DNA of 64,000 bases from Herbaspirillum sp. GW103 (GCF_000261365.1 NZ_AJVC01000003.1:124001-188000); one strand, 5' to 3'; counted from the first letter of the stretch, positions 36,373-45,948 are shown. Notes: generated by a model from the sequence alone, not told the origin. Program-made: numbers and translations.

Positions 36373-36383
36373 CACGACGTTAA
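36369..36383. promoter_or_regulatory. Putative LysR operator 2 (TTAAC-N5-GTTAA)
   Basis: A perfect TTAAC ACGAC GTTAA palindrome overlaps the lysR stop codon, about 120 bases before the DapA-like gene. It shares half-sites and five-base spacing with 35398-35412. Confidence 0.7.
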
Positions 36384-36503
36384 GGCAAGCACACAAAAAG
36401 GCAAGCGACAAGCGCAGATGACTCCACGACAATCGTTTGCAACTTCTCCGGTCCGCCGCCAGGTTGGCCGCCGTGCCCACTCTTTTTTCATGGAACGTCG
36501 CGC

Positions 36504-37445
36504 ATGTCTTCAACTCTCGCCCCTGCTTCCGCGCTGGCCACTGCGCGCGGTGTCTATACCATCTGCCCCACGCCTTTCCACGCCGATGGCGCACTCGACC
36601 TGGGCAGCATCGCCAGCCTGGTCGAATTCCAGATCGCAGCTGGCGTGTCCGGCCTGGCCATCCTCGGTTTCCTCGGCGAAGCCCACAAGCTCTCCAACGC
36701 CGAGCGCCGCGCGGTGACGTCCACGTTCGTCAAGTGTGCTGCCGGACGGGTGCCGGTGTGGGTCGGTGTGCGCGCACTGGGCCTGGCCGGTGCCATCGAG
36801 CAAGCCACCGAGGCAGCCGAGGCGGGTGCGGCAGCCGTCTTCGCGGCACCGCTGGACATGGCCTCCGATGCGGTGCAGTTCGACTACTACAAATCGCTGG
36901 CGGCGGCGCTCTCCATCCCCGTGGTGATCCATGATTTCCCGGATTCCTTCGGTACCGAGATCAAGGCCGAGGTGATCGCCCGCCTGGGACGCGAAGGCGG
37001 CGTCAACTTCATCAAGATGGAAGAGCCGCCGGTAGGCCAGAAGATCAGCCGCATCCGCGACCTGGCCGGGGAATCGATGCGCATCTTCGGTGGCCTGGGC
37101 GGGGTGTATTTCCTGGAAGAGTTGCAGCGCGGTGCGGTCGGCACCATGACCGGGTTTGCCTTCCCGGAGATCCTGGTGCGCATCTATGACCAGTTCGCGG
37201 CCGGTGACCTGGCCGGTGCGGCGGCCACTTTCGACAAGTACTGCCCGCTGATCCGCTATGAATTCCAGCCCAAGATCGGGCTCTCGTTGCGCAAGTACGT
37301 CTATCGCAAGCGCGGTGTCATCAGCAGCGACGCCATCCGCTCGCCCGGCATGCGTATCGATCCCGAGACCGAGCGCGAACTGGAAGCCGTGATCGCTCGC
37401 GTGGGCCTGGACCTGGATCAGCGCGGTGCGCTGGTGATCCGCTGA
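36504..37445 (+). CDS. Dihydrodipicolinate synthase/N-acetylneuraminate lyase family protein
   Basis: This 313-residue class I aldolase has the DapA barrel. The Schiff-base lysine is Lys171 in FIKMEEPP, and the GLAILGFLGEAHKLS loop corresponds to the substrate-binding GTTGE region. In place of the usual Tyr-Asn-x-Pro it has HDFP (143-146), so the canonical catalytic Tyr is missing. This argues against true DapA activity and for a different keto-acid lyase or dehydratase. It is the first gene after lysR, followed ten bases later by the SDR gene. It probably acts on a product of the same pathway, but the reaction is unknown. Confidence 0.82.
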   Translation: MSSTLAPASALATARGVYTICPTPFHADGALDLGSIASLVEFQIAAGVSGLAILGFLGEAHKLSNAERRAVTSTFVKCAAGRVPVWVGVRALGLAGAIEQATEAAEAGAAAVFAAPLDMASDAVQFDYYKSLAAALSIPVVIHDFPDSFGTEIKAEVIARLGREGGVNFIKMEEPPVGQKISRIRDLAGESMRIFGGLGGVYFLEELQRGAVGTMTGFAFPEILVRIYDQFAAGDLAGAAATFDKYCPLIRYEFQPKIGLSLRKYVYRKRGVISSDAIRSPGMRIDPETERELEAVIARVGLDLDQRGALVIR

Positions 37446-37455
37446 GGAGCCGCCG

Positions 37456-38235
37456 ATGAATCTGGGAATCGCCGGACGACGCGCACTGGTCTGCGCTTCC
37501 AGCAAAGGCCTGGGACTGGCCTGCGCCATCTCGCTGGCACGCGAGGGTGTGGCCGTGACCATGACCGCACGGGGTGCCGAGGTGCTTGAGGCAGCGGCGC
37601 AGCAGGTGCGGGACGCCACCGGCGCCACCGTCATCACCGTGGCCGGTGACATCACCACCCCCGAGGGCCGTGCCCTGGCGCTGGCCGCCTGTCCCGCGCC
37701 GGACATCCTGGTGACCAATGCAGGTGGCCCCAAGCCGGGCGACTTCCGCGAGTGGTCGCGCGAAGACTGGATCGCCGCCATCGACGCCAACATGCTCACC
37801 CCCATCGAACTGATCAAGGCCACCGTGGACGGCATGATGAAGCGAGGCTTCGGCCGCATCGTCAACATCACTTCCGGGGCGGTGAAAGCACCCATCGACA
37901 TCCTTGGCCTGTCCAATGGCGCGCGTTCCGGCCTGACCGGATTCGTTGCCGGTCTGGCGAGAAAGACCGTGGCCCACAATGTGACGATCAACAATCTCTT
38001 GCCCGGTCCCTTCGAGACCGAGCGCCTTCTCACCACGGCGGCAGCCAGCGCCCGTGGCACCGGCAAGACGGCTGAGGAAGTATTGGCCGCGCGCCGTGCC
38101 GCCAACCCGGCCGGCCGCTTCGGCCAGCCGGCCGAATTCGGCGATGCCTGCGCCTGGCTGTGCAGCGCCCAGGCCGGTTTTGTCACCGGACAAAATCTGC
38201 TCATGGATGGCGGCGCCTATCCCGGAACCTTCTGA
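37456..38235 (+). CDS. SDR family oxidoreductase lacking the YxxxK motif
   Basis: This 259-residue short-chain dehydrogenase-like protein has a Rossmann start (ALVCASSKGLGLACAIS) and the NAG motif (VTNAGGPKPG). Where the catalytic YxxxK is expected after the NITSG serine, it reads SNGAR, so both Tyr and Lys are replaced. A recognised subgroup of 3-oxoacyl-reductase-like SDRs shares this. It may bind NAD(P) but use a different mechanism, or be non-catalytic. GAGGAG precedes ATG 37456. It lies between the DapA-like lyase and the hydantoinase genes and is cotranscribed with them. Confidence 0.85.
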   Translation: MNLGIAGRRALVCASSKGLGLACAISLAREGVAVTMTARGAEVLEAAAQQVRDATGATVITVAGDITTPEGRALALAACPAPDILVTNAGGPKPGDFREWSREDWIAAIDANMLTPIELIKATVDGMMKRGFGRIVNITSGAVKAPIDILGLSNGARSGLTGFVAGLARKTVAHNVTINNLLPGPFETERLLTTAAASARGTGKTAEEVLAARRAANPAGRFGQPAEFGDACAWLCSAQAGFVTGQNLLMDGGAYPGTF

Positions 38236-38250
38236 CCCTGAGACCACCGC

Positions 38251-39723
38251 ATGGACTTCGACCTGACCATCCGCAACGGCCGCATCAGTACTGATCGCGA
38301 GACCTTCCTGGCCGATATTGGCGTCAAGGATGGCGTGATCGTGCGCATCGCGGCGGACCTGCCGCCCGGCCGCGACGACATTGATGCCGCAGGCCGCTGG
38401 GTCCTGCCCGGTGGCATCGACAGCCATTGCCACATCGAACAGCTCTCCGGCATGGGCATGATGTGTGCCGATGATTTCTATTCAGGCACGGTCTCGGCCG
38501 CTTTCGGCGGCACCACCACCATCATTCCCTTTGCGGCCCAGCATCGCGGCAAGCGCATTCCCGACGTGATCGCCGATTATGCGCAACGCGCCCGCGAGAA
38601 GGCGGTGATCGACTATGGCTTCCACCTGATCCTGGCCGACCCTGACGAGCAGGCCCTGCAACACGACCTGCCGCAAGCCATCCGCGAAGGCATCACCTCG
38701 CTGAAGGTCTACATGACCTACAACGCCCTCAAGCTCGATGATTACCAGCTGCTGGACGTGATGGCGCTGGCCGGCCGCGAAGGGGCGCTGGTGATGATCC
38801 ATGCGGAGAATCACGACATGATCCGCTGGCTCGCCTCGCGCCTGCTGGACCAGGGACATACCGCCCCCAAGTTCCACGCGGTGGCGCACGATCCGCTGGC
38901 CGAGGCTGAGGCCAGCCATCGCGCCATTGCCTTGTCGCGCCTGATCGGCGTGCCGGTGTTGATCGTGCACGTGGCCGGTGCCGAGACGGTGCAGACCATT
39001 CGCAATGCCCGGCTGCTGGGCGCGCAGATCTACGCCGAGAGCTGCCCGCAATACCTGTTCCTTACGGCGGAGGATATCGACCTGCCCGGCGTGGAGGGGG
39101 CCAAGTATTGCTGCAGCCCGCCGCCGCGCGATGCCAACGCCCAGGAGGCGGTCTGGGCCGGGCTCAAGGATGGCACGCTGGGCATGTATAGCTCCGACCA
39201 TGCGCCGTATCGCTTCGACGAGAGCGGCAAGCTGCCGCGCGGCGAAGACACCACCTTCAAGGAAATGGCCAATGGCGTGCCGGGCATCGAGTTGCGCCTG
39301 CCGCTGCTGTTTTCCGAAGGCGTGCTCAAGGGCCGCCTCGACATCCACGAATTCGTGCGCCTGACGGCGACCAATCACGCCCACATGTATGGGCTGTCGC
39401 ACTGCAAGGGAAACATCGCCGAGGGGCTCGATGCCGACCTGGTGATCTGGAACCCGGAACGCGAGACCACCATCACTGCCGCTCTCCTGCACGACAACGT
39501 GGGCTATACGCCCTACGAAGGACGGCAGATCAAGGGCTGGCCGGAAGTGGTCATCAGCCGTGGCCGCGTGGTGGTCAGCGCGGGTGAACTGAAAGTGGCG
39601 CGCGGCTCGGGCCGCTATATCGCGCGCCAGTGTCCGGAGCCGGCCAGCATTGCGCAGCGGCCGACACGCAGCCATCTGCCGGGTCTGCTCGGCCTCAAGG
39701 GAAAGGCATGGGAATCGCAATGA
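38251..39723 (+). CDS. hydA: D-hydantoinase/dihydropyrimidinase
   Basis: This 490-residue cyclic amidase opens hydantoins or dihydropyrimidines to N-carbamoyl amino acids. The binuclear metal site is complete: His59 and His61 in GGIDSHCH, the carboxylatable Lys152 in SLKVYMTY, His184 in IHAEN, His240 in IVHVAG and Asp316 in SSDHAPY. Length is normal. The stop overlaps the next gene's start (ATGA), and that gene encodes a D-carbamoylase. This pairing and the nearby racemase favour hydantoin over pyrimidine use, although dihydropyrimidine hydrolysis cannot be excluded. Confidence 0.92.
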   Translation: MDFDLTIRNGRISTDRETFLADIGVKDGVIVRIAADLPPGRDDIDAAGRWVLPGGIDSHCHIEQLSGMGMMCADDFYSGTVSAAFGGTTTIIPFAAQHRGKRIPDVIADYAQRAREKAVIDYGFHLILADPDEQALQHDLPQAIREGITSLKVYMTYNALKLDDYQLLDVMALAGREGALVMIHAENHDMIRWLASRLLDQGHTAPKFHAVAHDPLAEAEASHRAIALSRLIGVPVLIVHVAGAETVQTIRNARLLGAQIYAESCPQYLFLTAEDIDLPGVEGAKYCCSPPPRDANAQEAVWAGLKDGTLGMYSSDHAPYRFDESGKLPRGEDTTFKEMANGVPGIELRLPLLFSEGVLKGRLDIHEFVRLTATNHAHMYGLSHCKGNIAEGLDADLVIWNPERETTITAALLHDNVGYTPYEGRQIKGWPEVVISRGRVVVSAGELKVARGSGRYIARQCPEPASIAQRPTRSHLPGLLGLKGKAWESQ

Positions 39724-40679
39724 GCAACAAGGACAATCGTTTCGGCCTGGCCGTGGCCCAGATGGGGCCGGTGCAACTGGCCGAAGACCGGACCACGGTG
39801 GTGCGCCGCCTGCTGGAGATGATGCGCGAGGCCGCCGCCCGTGGCGCGAAGATGGTGGTGTTTCCCGAACTGGCACTGACCACCTTCTTCCCGCGCTACT
39901 GGATGGAAGACCAGGCCGAGATCGATGCCCGTTTCTTTGAGTCCGAGATGCCCGGCCCGCAGACCCGGCCGCTGTTCGATCTGGCCGCGCAGCTGGGGAT
40001 CGGCTTCTACCTGGGCTATGGTGAACTTACACCCGATGGCCATCACTACAACACCGCCATCCTGGTGGATGACCAGGCCAGGATCGTGGCGCGCTATCGC
40101 AAGATCCACCTGCCCGGACACAGCGACCACAAGCCCGATGCGCCTTTCCAGCATCTGGAAAAGAAGTACTTCGAAGTCGGCAACGATGGCTTCGGTGTCA
40201 CCGACATGCTGGGCACGCGCATCGGCCAGTGCCTGTGCAATGACCGTCGCTGGCCGGAGACCTATCGCGTCATGAGCCTGCAGAGCGCGCGCATCGTCAC
40301 GCTGGGCTACAACACGCCATCCTGGAACATCCACTGGAACGAGCCGCCGCACCTGCGCATGTTCCACCACCTGCTGTCGCTGCAGGCCAATGCCTACCAG
40401 AACGGATTGTGGGTGGCCGCCGCTGCCAAGTGCGGATTCGAGGATGGTTTCCACATGATCGGCGGCTCGGCCATCGTGGCGCCTTCCGGCGAGATCGTGG
40501 CGCAGGCGCAGGGTGAGGAGGATGAGGTGATCTTCGCCAGTTGCGATCTGCAACTGGGTGAAACATTTCTGCAGCATGTCTTCAATTTCGCCAAGCACCG
40601 CCGTCCCGAGCATTACCGTCTCATCGTCGAGCGCACCGGGGCCGGCGAGCCGCTGTCGCCGTCCGAGCTGTCTACCTGA
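39720..40679 (+). CDS. N-carbamoyl-D-amino acid hydrolase
   Basis: This 319-residue nitrilase-superfamily amidase releases free D-amino acid, CO2 and ammonia from N-carbamoyl-D-amino acids. The Glu-Lys-Cys triad is visible as Glu50 (VFPELALTT), Lys128 (RYRKIHLPG) and Cys173 in GQCLCNDRRWPE. That last motif is diagnostic of D-carbamoylase rather than beta-ureidopropionase. ATG 39720 overlaps the hydantoinase stop and has GGGAA upstream; ATG 39708 is an alternative with its own purine-rich site. Together with hydA and the racemase it completes a route from racemic hydantoins to D-amino acids. Confidence 0.92.
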   Translation: MSNKDNRFGLAVAQMGPVQLAEDRTTVVRRLLEMMREAAARGAKMVVFPELALTTFFPRYWMEDQAEIDARFFESEMPGPQTRPLFDLAAQLGIGFYLGYGELTPDGHHYNTAILVDDQARIVARYRKIHLPGHSDHKPDAPFQHLEKKYFEVGNDGFGVTDMLGTRIGQCLCNDRRWPETYRVMSLQSARIVTLGYNTPSWNIHWNEPPHLRMFHHLLSLQANAYQNGLWVAAAAKCGFEDGFHMIGGSAIVAPSGEIVAQAQGEEDEVIFASCDLQLGETFLQHVFNFAKHRRPEHYRLIVERTGAGEPLSPSELST

Positions 40680-40717
40680 ATCACTGTCCACCTTCCACCC
40701 AATCGAGGAGTGTTGCG

Positions 40718-41590
40718 ATGTTCCCGTTCCTGGCCCTACCTTCCAAGTCTTCCCTGAAGTGTTCCCTGCTGGCCGTGCTCTCGGCCAGTGCGCTGTTGTC
40801 GGCCGGCGCGATGGCGCAGAGTGGTCCGCTGCGTACCGGTGTGGATGCCACCTTTGCGCCGCATGCCATGGTCAAGCTGGGCGGTGGCCTGCAAGGCTTC
40901 AACATCGACCTGGGCGAAGAACTGGCGCGCCGCCTGGGCCGCAAGATCGAGATCGAAGGCACCGAGTTTTCCGGCCTGGTACCGGGGCTCAATGCCAAGA
41001 AATATGACTTCGTGCTGGCGCCCGTGACGGCCACCCCCGAGCGCGCCAAGTCCATGCTCTTCACCGAGGGTTATCTGGATACCGACTACACCTTCGTCAT
41101 CAAGAAGGGCGCCGCCCCCATCCATGCGCTGGAAGACCTGAAGGGCAAGACCATCTCGGTCAACAAGGGCTCGGCCTATGAGCTGTGGGCACGCGACAAC
41201 GCACCCAAGTACGGCTTCAAGTACGACGTCTATGGCAACAACGCCGATGCGGTGCAGGCCGTGCAATCCGGCCGTGCCGACGCCAACCTGGCCGGCAGCA
41301 CCGTGGCCGCCTGGGCCGCCAAGCAGAATCCGGCCGTGCAGACCTCCTACACCGTCAAGACCGGCCTGGTGTGGGCACTGGCCTTCCGCCTGGATGACAA
41401 GGCCGGCCGCGACGCCGCCGGCATGGCGCTCAAGTGCATGAAGCAAGACGGCACGCTGGGCAAGATCGCGCAGAAGTGGTTCGGCTATACCCCGGCGCCA
41501 GATGCCACCGTGGTCAAGGTCGGCGTGGGGCAGGGCGTGCCGGGCCTGGATGGCTACGACCCGACGCCCGTGACGCTCAAGTGCAAGTGA
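40718..41590 (+). CDS. ABC transporter substrate-binding protein, polar amino acid family
   Basis: This 290-residue periplasmic protein has a signal peptide with a hydrophobic core (LLAVLSASALLSAGA) and probable cleavage after AMA before QSG. It is a family 3 solute-binding protein for amino acids or related compounds. GAGGAG lies upstream of ATG 40718. An ATPase and two permeases follow, completing a His/Gln/Arg-type importer. Placement directly after the carbamoylase suggests it imports a hydantoin, carbamoyl amino acid or amino acid used by this island. Ligand specificity cannot be read. Confidence 0.9.
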   Translation: MFPFLALPSKSSLKCSLLAVLSASALLSAGAMAQSGPLRTGVDATFAPHAMVKLGGGLQGFNIDLGEELARRLGRKIEIEGTEFSGLVPGLNAKKYDFVLAPVTATPERAKSMLFTEGYLDTDYTFVIKKGAAPIHALEDLKGKTISVNKGSAYELWARDNAPKYGFKYDVYGNNADAVQAVQSGRADANLAGSTVAAWAAKQNPAVQTSYTVKTGLVWALAFRLDDKAGRDAAGMALKCMKQDGTLGKIAQKWFGYTPAPDATVVKVGVGQGVPGLDGYDPTPVTLKCK

Positions 41591-41650
41591 GCCCGCAGCA
41601 CCGCGCCCGGATTGCCCGAATCGCCTGAACGAACCGAGACTGATGCCGCC

Positions 41651-42400
41651 ATGAACCTCGCCGCACCCATCCTTGAAATCGTCGGCCTGCACAAGTCCTA
41701 TGAGGGCAATACGGTCCTGCGCGGGATCGACCTGCGCGTGCGGCCGGGCCAGCTGATCTGCGTGATCGGCCCGTCCGGTTCGGGCAAGAGCACCATGCTG
41801 CGTTGCTGCAACCGGCTAGAAGAACCCAGCGCCGGCCAGATCGTGGTGGACGGCGTGGACATCATGCACGCCCGCGCCGACCTCAATGCGATCCGTCAGA
41901 AGGTCGGCATGGTGTTCCAGCAGTTCAACCTCTATCCGCACATGAGCGTGCTGGGCAACGTGATGCTGGCCCTGAAGAAGGTGCAGAAGCATTCCCAGGC
42001 CGAGGCCGAGCGGCGCGCGCGGCGGGCCCTGGAGCAGGTGGGGATGCTGGAGAAGGCATCAGCCTTCCCCGGCCAGCTTTCCGGCGGCCAGCAGCAGCGC
42101 GTGGGCATCGCTCGAGGCATCGCACTGGAACCCAAGGTGATGCTGTTCGATGAACCGACCAGCGCCCTCGATCCCGAACTGGTCGGCAGCGTGCTGCAGG
42201 TGATGCGTCAACTGCGCGAAGCCGGCATGACCATGCTGGTGGTCACGCACGAAATGGCCTTTGCCCGCGCGGCGGCCGATCGCGTGGTCTTCATGGACGG
42301 TGGCGTGATCGTCGAGGAAGGACCGCCCGAGCAGATCTTCGGCGATCCGCAGCAAGCCCGCACCAAAGCCTTCGTGGCGCGCTTTGCACAGCACGGCTGA
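41651..42400 (+). CDS. ABC transporter ATP-binding protein, polar amino acid family
   Basis: This 249-residue ATPase energises the importer. Walker A is GPSGSGKST, the Q-loop lies in [13 protein letters not shown], the signature is LSGGQQQRV and Walker B is [16 protein letters not shown]. It is closest in type to GlnQ/HisP. ATG 41651 is preferred; the frame is open 13 codons further upstream without a ribosome site. The first permease begins three bases after its stop. Confidence 0.93.
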   Translation: MNLAAPILEIVGLHKSYEGNTVLRGIDLRVRPGQLICVIGPSGSGKSTMLRCCNRLEEPSAGQIVVDGVDIMHARADLNAIRQKVGMVFQQFNLYPHMSVLGNVMLALKKVQKHSQAEAERRARRALEQVGMLEKASAFPGQLSGGQQQRVGIARGIALEPKVMLFDEPTSALDPELVGSVLQVMRQLREAGMTMLVVTHEMAFARAAADRVVFMDGGVIVEEGPPEQIFGDPQQARTKAFVARFAQHG

Positions 42401-42403
42401 ACC

Positions 42404-43075
42404 ATGGAGCAATTCCTCTTCACCTTCTTCAACGCCGAGATCGCCGCCCGCTACTGGCCCGACATCCTGCGCGGCATGGGCGTGACCGTGCTGCTGAGCC
42501 TGGCCGTGATCGTCTCCGGCCTGCTGCTGGGCCTGCTGCTGGCGGTGCTGCGCGCTACCGGCAAGCGTGGCCTGGTGTGGCTGGTGGTGGCCTTTGCCGA
42601 TGTGATGCGGGCCTTGCCGCCGCTGATCCTGATCATCGTGCTCTTCTTTGCGTTTCCGTATATCGACCTGGCCATGTCGTCCTTCACCGCGACCTGGCTG
42701 GCGCTGACGCTTGTATTGGCCGCCTATGCCGAAGAGAGCATCTGGGCCGGCATCGCTTCCTTGCCGCGCGGGCAGAGCGAGGCGGCCCGCTCGACCGGGC
42801 TGTCCTGGGGGCAGACCATGGCCGCCGTGATCCTGCCGCAGGCCTTGCGCATGGCCGTGCCGCCGCTGACCAACCGCGTCATCTCGATCACCAAGAATAC
42901 GGCGCTGGGCTCGGTGGTCGCCTTGTCCGAAATTCTCAACACGGCCCAGGCCGCCAGCAGCAATGCCGGCAATCCGACCCCGCTGATGCTGGGGGCGGCA
43001 GCCTACCTGCTGATCTTCATTCCGGTGGTCTTGTTGGCGCGCTGGCTGGAAACGCGCTGGCGCTGGAAACGATAG
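42404..43075 (+). CDS. ABC transporter permease 1, polar amino acid family
   Basis: This 223-residue inner-membrane protein has about five hydrophobic helices and the His/Glu/Gln/Arg-type permease fold. The ATPase-coupling EAA loop is visible as SEAARSTGLSWGQTMAAVILPQA. It starts three bases after the ATPase gene stop. It forms a heterodimer with the next gene's product, as is common when two such permeases are adjacent. Confidence 0.9.
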   Translation: MEQFLFTFFNAEIAARYWPDILRGMGVTVLLSLAVIVSGLLLGLLLAVLRATGKRGLVWLVVAFADVMRALPPLILIIVLFFAFPYIDLAMSSFTATWLALTLVLAAYAEESIWAGIASLPRGQSEAARSTGLSWGQTMAAVILPQALRMAVPPLTNRVISITKNTALGSVVALSEILNTAQAASSNAGNPTPLMLGAAAYLLIFIPVVLLARWLETRWRWKR

Positions 43076-43087
43076 GAGAGGGCCATC

Positions 43088-43762
43088 ATGGATGCCTTGC
43101 TGCAGAATTTCTTCAACCTGGAGGTGTACCGCCAGGTCCTGCCTTTCCTGCTGGGAGGCTTGTGGACCACGGTGTGGCTGTCGCTGCTGGTCATTCCGAT
43201 CGGTGTGATCTCGGGTTTGCTGCTGGCCTTGCTGGCGACCCAGAGCCGTTCGCGCACGGTGCGCATTGCCGTGGCGGTGTATGTGGACTTTTTCCGTTCC
43301 TTCCCGCCGCTGGTGCTGCTGATCCTGATCTATTTCGGCGCGCCGTTCCTGGGGCTGGAACTGCCCAAGCTGCTGGCGGTGGCGCTGGGCTTCATGCTCA
43401 ACAATTCCAGTTACTTCGCCGAGGTGCTGCGCGCCGGCATCGAGAGCGTTCCCGGCGGACAGATGGAAGCGGCGCGCTCCACTGGTCTCTCGCGCACCCA
43501 GGCGCTGGCGTACGTGGTGGTTCCCCAGGCGGTGCGCAACGCCTTGCCGGACCTGGTGGGTAATGGCATCGAAGTCATCAAGCTCACCACCATTGCCAGC
43601 GTGGTGGCGCTGCCCGAACTGCTGCGTGTGGCGCGCGATGCCCAGTCGCTGGTCTACAATCCTTCGCCCATCGTGCTGGCGGCCTTGCTTTACCTGGCGC
43701 TGTTGCTGCCGCTGGTGCGCTGGCTGTCGTGGCTGGAGCACCGCGGCCGCGCCCTGCATTGA
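43088..43762 (+). CDS. ABC transporter permease 2, polar amino acid family
   Basis: This 224-residue permease is homologous to the preceding one. It has about five hydrophobic helices and the EAA loop MEAARSTGLSRTQALAYVVVPQA, split here as MEAARSTGLSRT and QALAYVVVPQA. GGAGAGGG precedes ATG 43088. It ends the transporter operon; the chemoreceptor gene converges on it from the other strand 22 bases later, and I see no strong terminator in that gap. Confidence 0.9.
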   Translation: MDALLQNFFNLEVYRQVLPFLLGGLWTTVWLSLLVIPIGVISGLLLALLATQSRSRTVRIAVAVYVDFFRSFPPLVLLILIYFGAPFLGLELPKLLAVALGFMLNNSSYFAEVLRAGIESVPGGQMEAARSTGLSRTQALAYVVVPQAVRNALPDLVGNGIEVIKLTTIASVVALPELLRVARDAQSLVYNPSPIVLAALLYLALLLPLVRWLSWLEHRGRALH

Positions 43763-43784
43763 GGAGGCGGCCGGCGGCGCGACT

Positions 43785-45413
43785 TCAGGCCGGGCTCAGC
43801 AGGGCAGTCGTGCTGCCGAAGCCGGGTTCACGAGAAACAAGCGGCGCCAGCGCTGGCGGCTCGATACGAAATACCGACACGGCCTGTCGCAGGCTGTCGG
43901 CCTGTTGCGCCATGGATTGCGCAGCGCTGGCCGATTCTTCCACCAGCGCTGCGTTCTGCTGCGTCACTTCATCCATCTGCGAGATGGCGATGTTGATCTG
44001 GCTGATGCCCGAGCTCTGTTCGCTGGACGCCGCCGTGATTTCGCTCATCAGGTCATTGACCTGCTGGATCGACTGCACCACCTGGCTCATGGTCTGGCCG
44101 GCCTCGTCGACCAGTTTCTGGCCTGCTCCCACGTGCTGTACCGACGACTCGATCAAGCCCCGGATTTCCTTGGCCGCCGAGGCACTGCGCTGGGCCAGCG
44201 AACGCACCTCGGTCGCCACCACTGCGAAGCCGCGGCCCTGTTCGCCGGCACGAGCGGCTTCCACGGCGGCGTTGAGTGCCAGGATATTGGTCTGGAAAGC
44301 GATACCTTCCACGGTCGAAATGATCTCAGTGATCTTGTTGGCGCTGTCGGAAATATCCTTCATGGTATCGACCACACGTTCCACCACCTCGCCGCCCTTT
44401 TGCGCATGCAGTGAGGCAGAGCGCGCCAGCTGGTTGCCCTGGCCGGCGTTCTGGGTGTTCTGCTCCACGGTGGAGGTGATCTCTTCCATGCTCGACGCAG
44501 TTTCTTCCAGCGACGCCGCCTGCTCTTCGGTACGGCGCGACAGATCCAGGTTGCCTACCGCGATCTGGCCGGCGGCGGTGGAAATCGACTCGGCCGAACG
44601 CTTGATGCCATCGACGATGCTGGTCAGCTGGGCGCGCATGTTCTCCAGCGAGGCCATCAGGCTGCTGTGGTCACCCTTGGTCAGCGGGATCGTCACGGCC
44701 AGGTTGCCCTGGGCGATCTGGGCCGCCAGTTCCTGGGCATGTGCCGGTTCGCCACCGAGCTGGCGCAGCACGCTGCGCACGATCAGGAAGGCTGCGCCCA
44801 AGGCCAGCAGTACCGCAGCGGCCACCAGCGTCCAGGTGGTGGTCAGGATGCCACTGTAAGTGACGTCAGAGTCGGCAGCCGCCTGGGCGTTGAGCTTGTC
44901 TTCGAAACTGCCCAGTTCATCCAGGTTGTCCAGCCATTTGGCCTGGACCGGGCGGATCTTCTGGACCAGCAGGCTGGTCACTTCCGCCGTCTTGTTGTCC
45001 TGGGCCAGCGCCACGGCCTGGGCCAGCAGTGGCTCGGTCTCGGCGGCGTTCTGCGCGATCCGATCAAAGAGTTCATGTTCCTTTGGCGTCGTCCCCGGCT
45101 GTTCAAAGAGCTTGGCGAGCTTGGTGCGCGCCTCCTGATAGGACTTTTCCTGCACCTTGATGCGATCGATCTCGCGCTTGATCAGCGCCGGATCCTGGAA
45201 CAGCGCAATGTTGCGGATGGCCAGAGCACGGACGCGCACGCTGGTGTTCATCTGGTCCACCATCGAACCCTGCTGGTTGTTGACGATGATGTCGGACAGG
45301 TTGCCCTTGACCGTGGACATGCCCCACACGCCGACGAGAGAAATGACGACCAGCAAGACGACAACGCTGGCAAAGCCCAAGGCCAGGCGGGTGGATACTT
45401 TCAATTTGTTCAT
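43785..45413 (-). CDS. Methyl-accepting chemotaxis protein
   Basis: This 542-residue chemoreceptor has a transmembrane helix at about 10-32, a four-helix-bundle-type periplasmic ligand domain, a second helix at about 190-212, a HAMP domain and a cytoplasmic signalling domain. The highly conserved hairpin tip reads [20 protein letters not shown]. Glu/Gln-rich methylation helices flank it. The C-terminus lacks the NWETF-type CheR-docking pentapeptide. GAGGGG precedes ATG 45413. It lies between two catabolic islands, so a nutrient ligand is plausible, but the sensor domain gives no specificity. Confidence 0.92.
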   Translation of the reverse strand: MNKLKVSTRLALGFASVVVLLVVISLVGVWGMSTVKGNLSDIIVNNQQGSMVDQMNTSVRVRALAIRNIALFQDPALIKREIDRIKVQEKSYQEARTKLAKLFEQPGTTPKEHELFDRIAQNAAETEPLLAQAVALAQDNKTAEVTSLLVQKIRPVQAKWLDNLDELGSFEDKLNAQAAADSDVTYSGILTTTWTLVAAAVLLALGAAFLIVRSVLRQLGGEPAHAQELAAQIAQGNLAVTIPLTKGDHSSLMASLENMRAQLTSIVDGIKRSAESISTAAGQIAVGNLDLSRRTEEQAASLEETASSMEEITSTVEQNTQNAGQGNQLARSASLHAQKGGEVVERVVDTMKDISDSANKITEIISTVEGIAFQTNILALNAAVEAARAGEQGRGFAVVATEVRSLAQRSASAAKEIRGLIESSVQHVGAGQKLVDEAGQTMSQVVQSIQQVNDLMSEITAASSEQSSGISQINIAISQMDEVTQQNAALVEESASAAQSMAQQADSLRQAVSVFRIEPPALAPLVSREPGFGSTTALLSPA

Positions 45414-45569
45414 GGAAAAGCCCCTCTAGATGTAATTTGCTTCCGATCAGGTTGCAAGACCCCCTCAGACCTGCCATGGCTGTGGCCGCCATGTACAGGG
45501 TGAATGAAATTCCCGTATATAAATGATGCAATTACACATTTTTACGCGGTCTATACGCCATGTTCGTTT

Positions 45570-45583
45570 AATTGCATGCAATT
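45570..45583. repeat. Perfect 14-bp palindrome
   Basis: AATTGCATGCAATT is a perfect palindrome about 155 bases upstream of the chemoreceptor start. Further TAATTGC and GCAATTA words occur nearby (about 45524 and 45593), suggesting a regulator site of unknown identity. Confidence 0.5.
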
Positions 45584-45933
45584 TGCGCAACTAATTGCCT
45601 GCTTTATGACGATATGCACGGATCTTGTAACGCTATTGAGTTGGCTCATCCAGAAAAGATCCGTCAAGTTGTGATTATTTTTCCGTGATGTCGATTCAGT
45701 TGCTTTCTCATGGCATTTCCACGACAAGCGCGGGGAAGCCCGGCGTAATGCCCAGCGTCGCGCAGCCGCGACAGGCGCCAAGGCAGTGCAAAGCTGCACC
45801 GTACTTTGGTGGCGACGGGAGATTTTGGGGCGACGAAGTTTGTCCTGCCTGACATAAACCCGGTCAGACGGGGCTTTCGAGCCTGGTATGTAATTTGCTT
45901 TTTGCTCTGAAACGGTTTTTATATAAACCATCA

Positions 45934-45948
45934 GTTCATATATGGAAC
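45934..45948. promoter_or_regulatory. Putative IclR operator 1
   Basis: GTTC ATATATG GAAC forms inverted half-sites with a seven-base centre, the size and pattern seen for IclR-family operators. The same 14 bases recur at 46018-46032. Confidence 0.6.

Noticed and set aside
45551..45931. 126-codon minus-strand ORF in the regulatory gap before the aromatic operon
   Set aside because: No ribosome site, no recognisable domain, and it overlaps the likely operator region.
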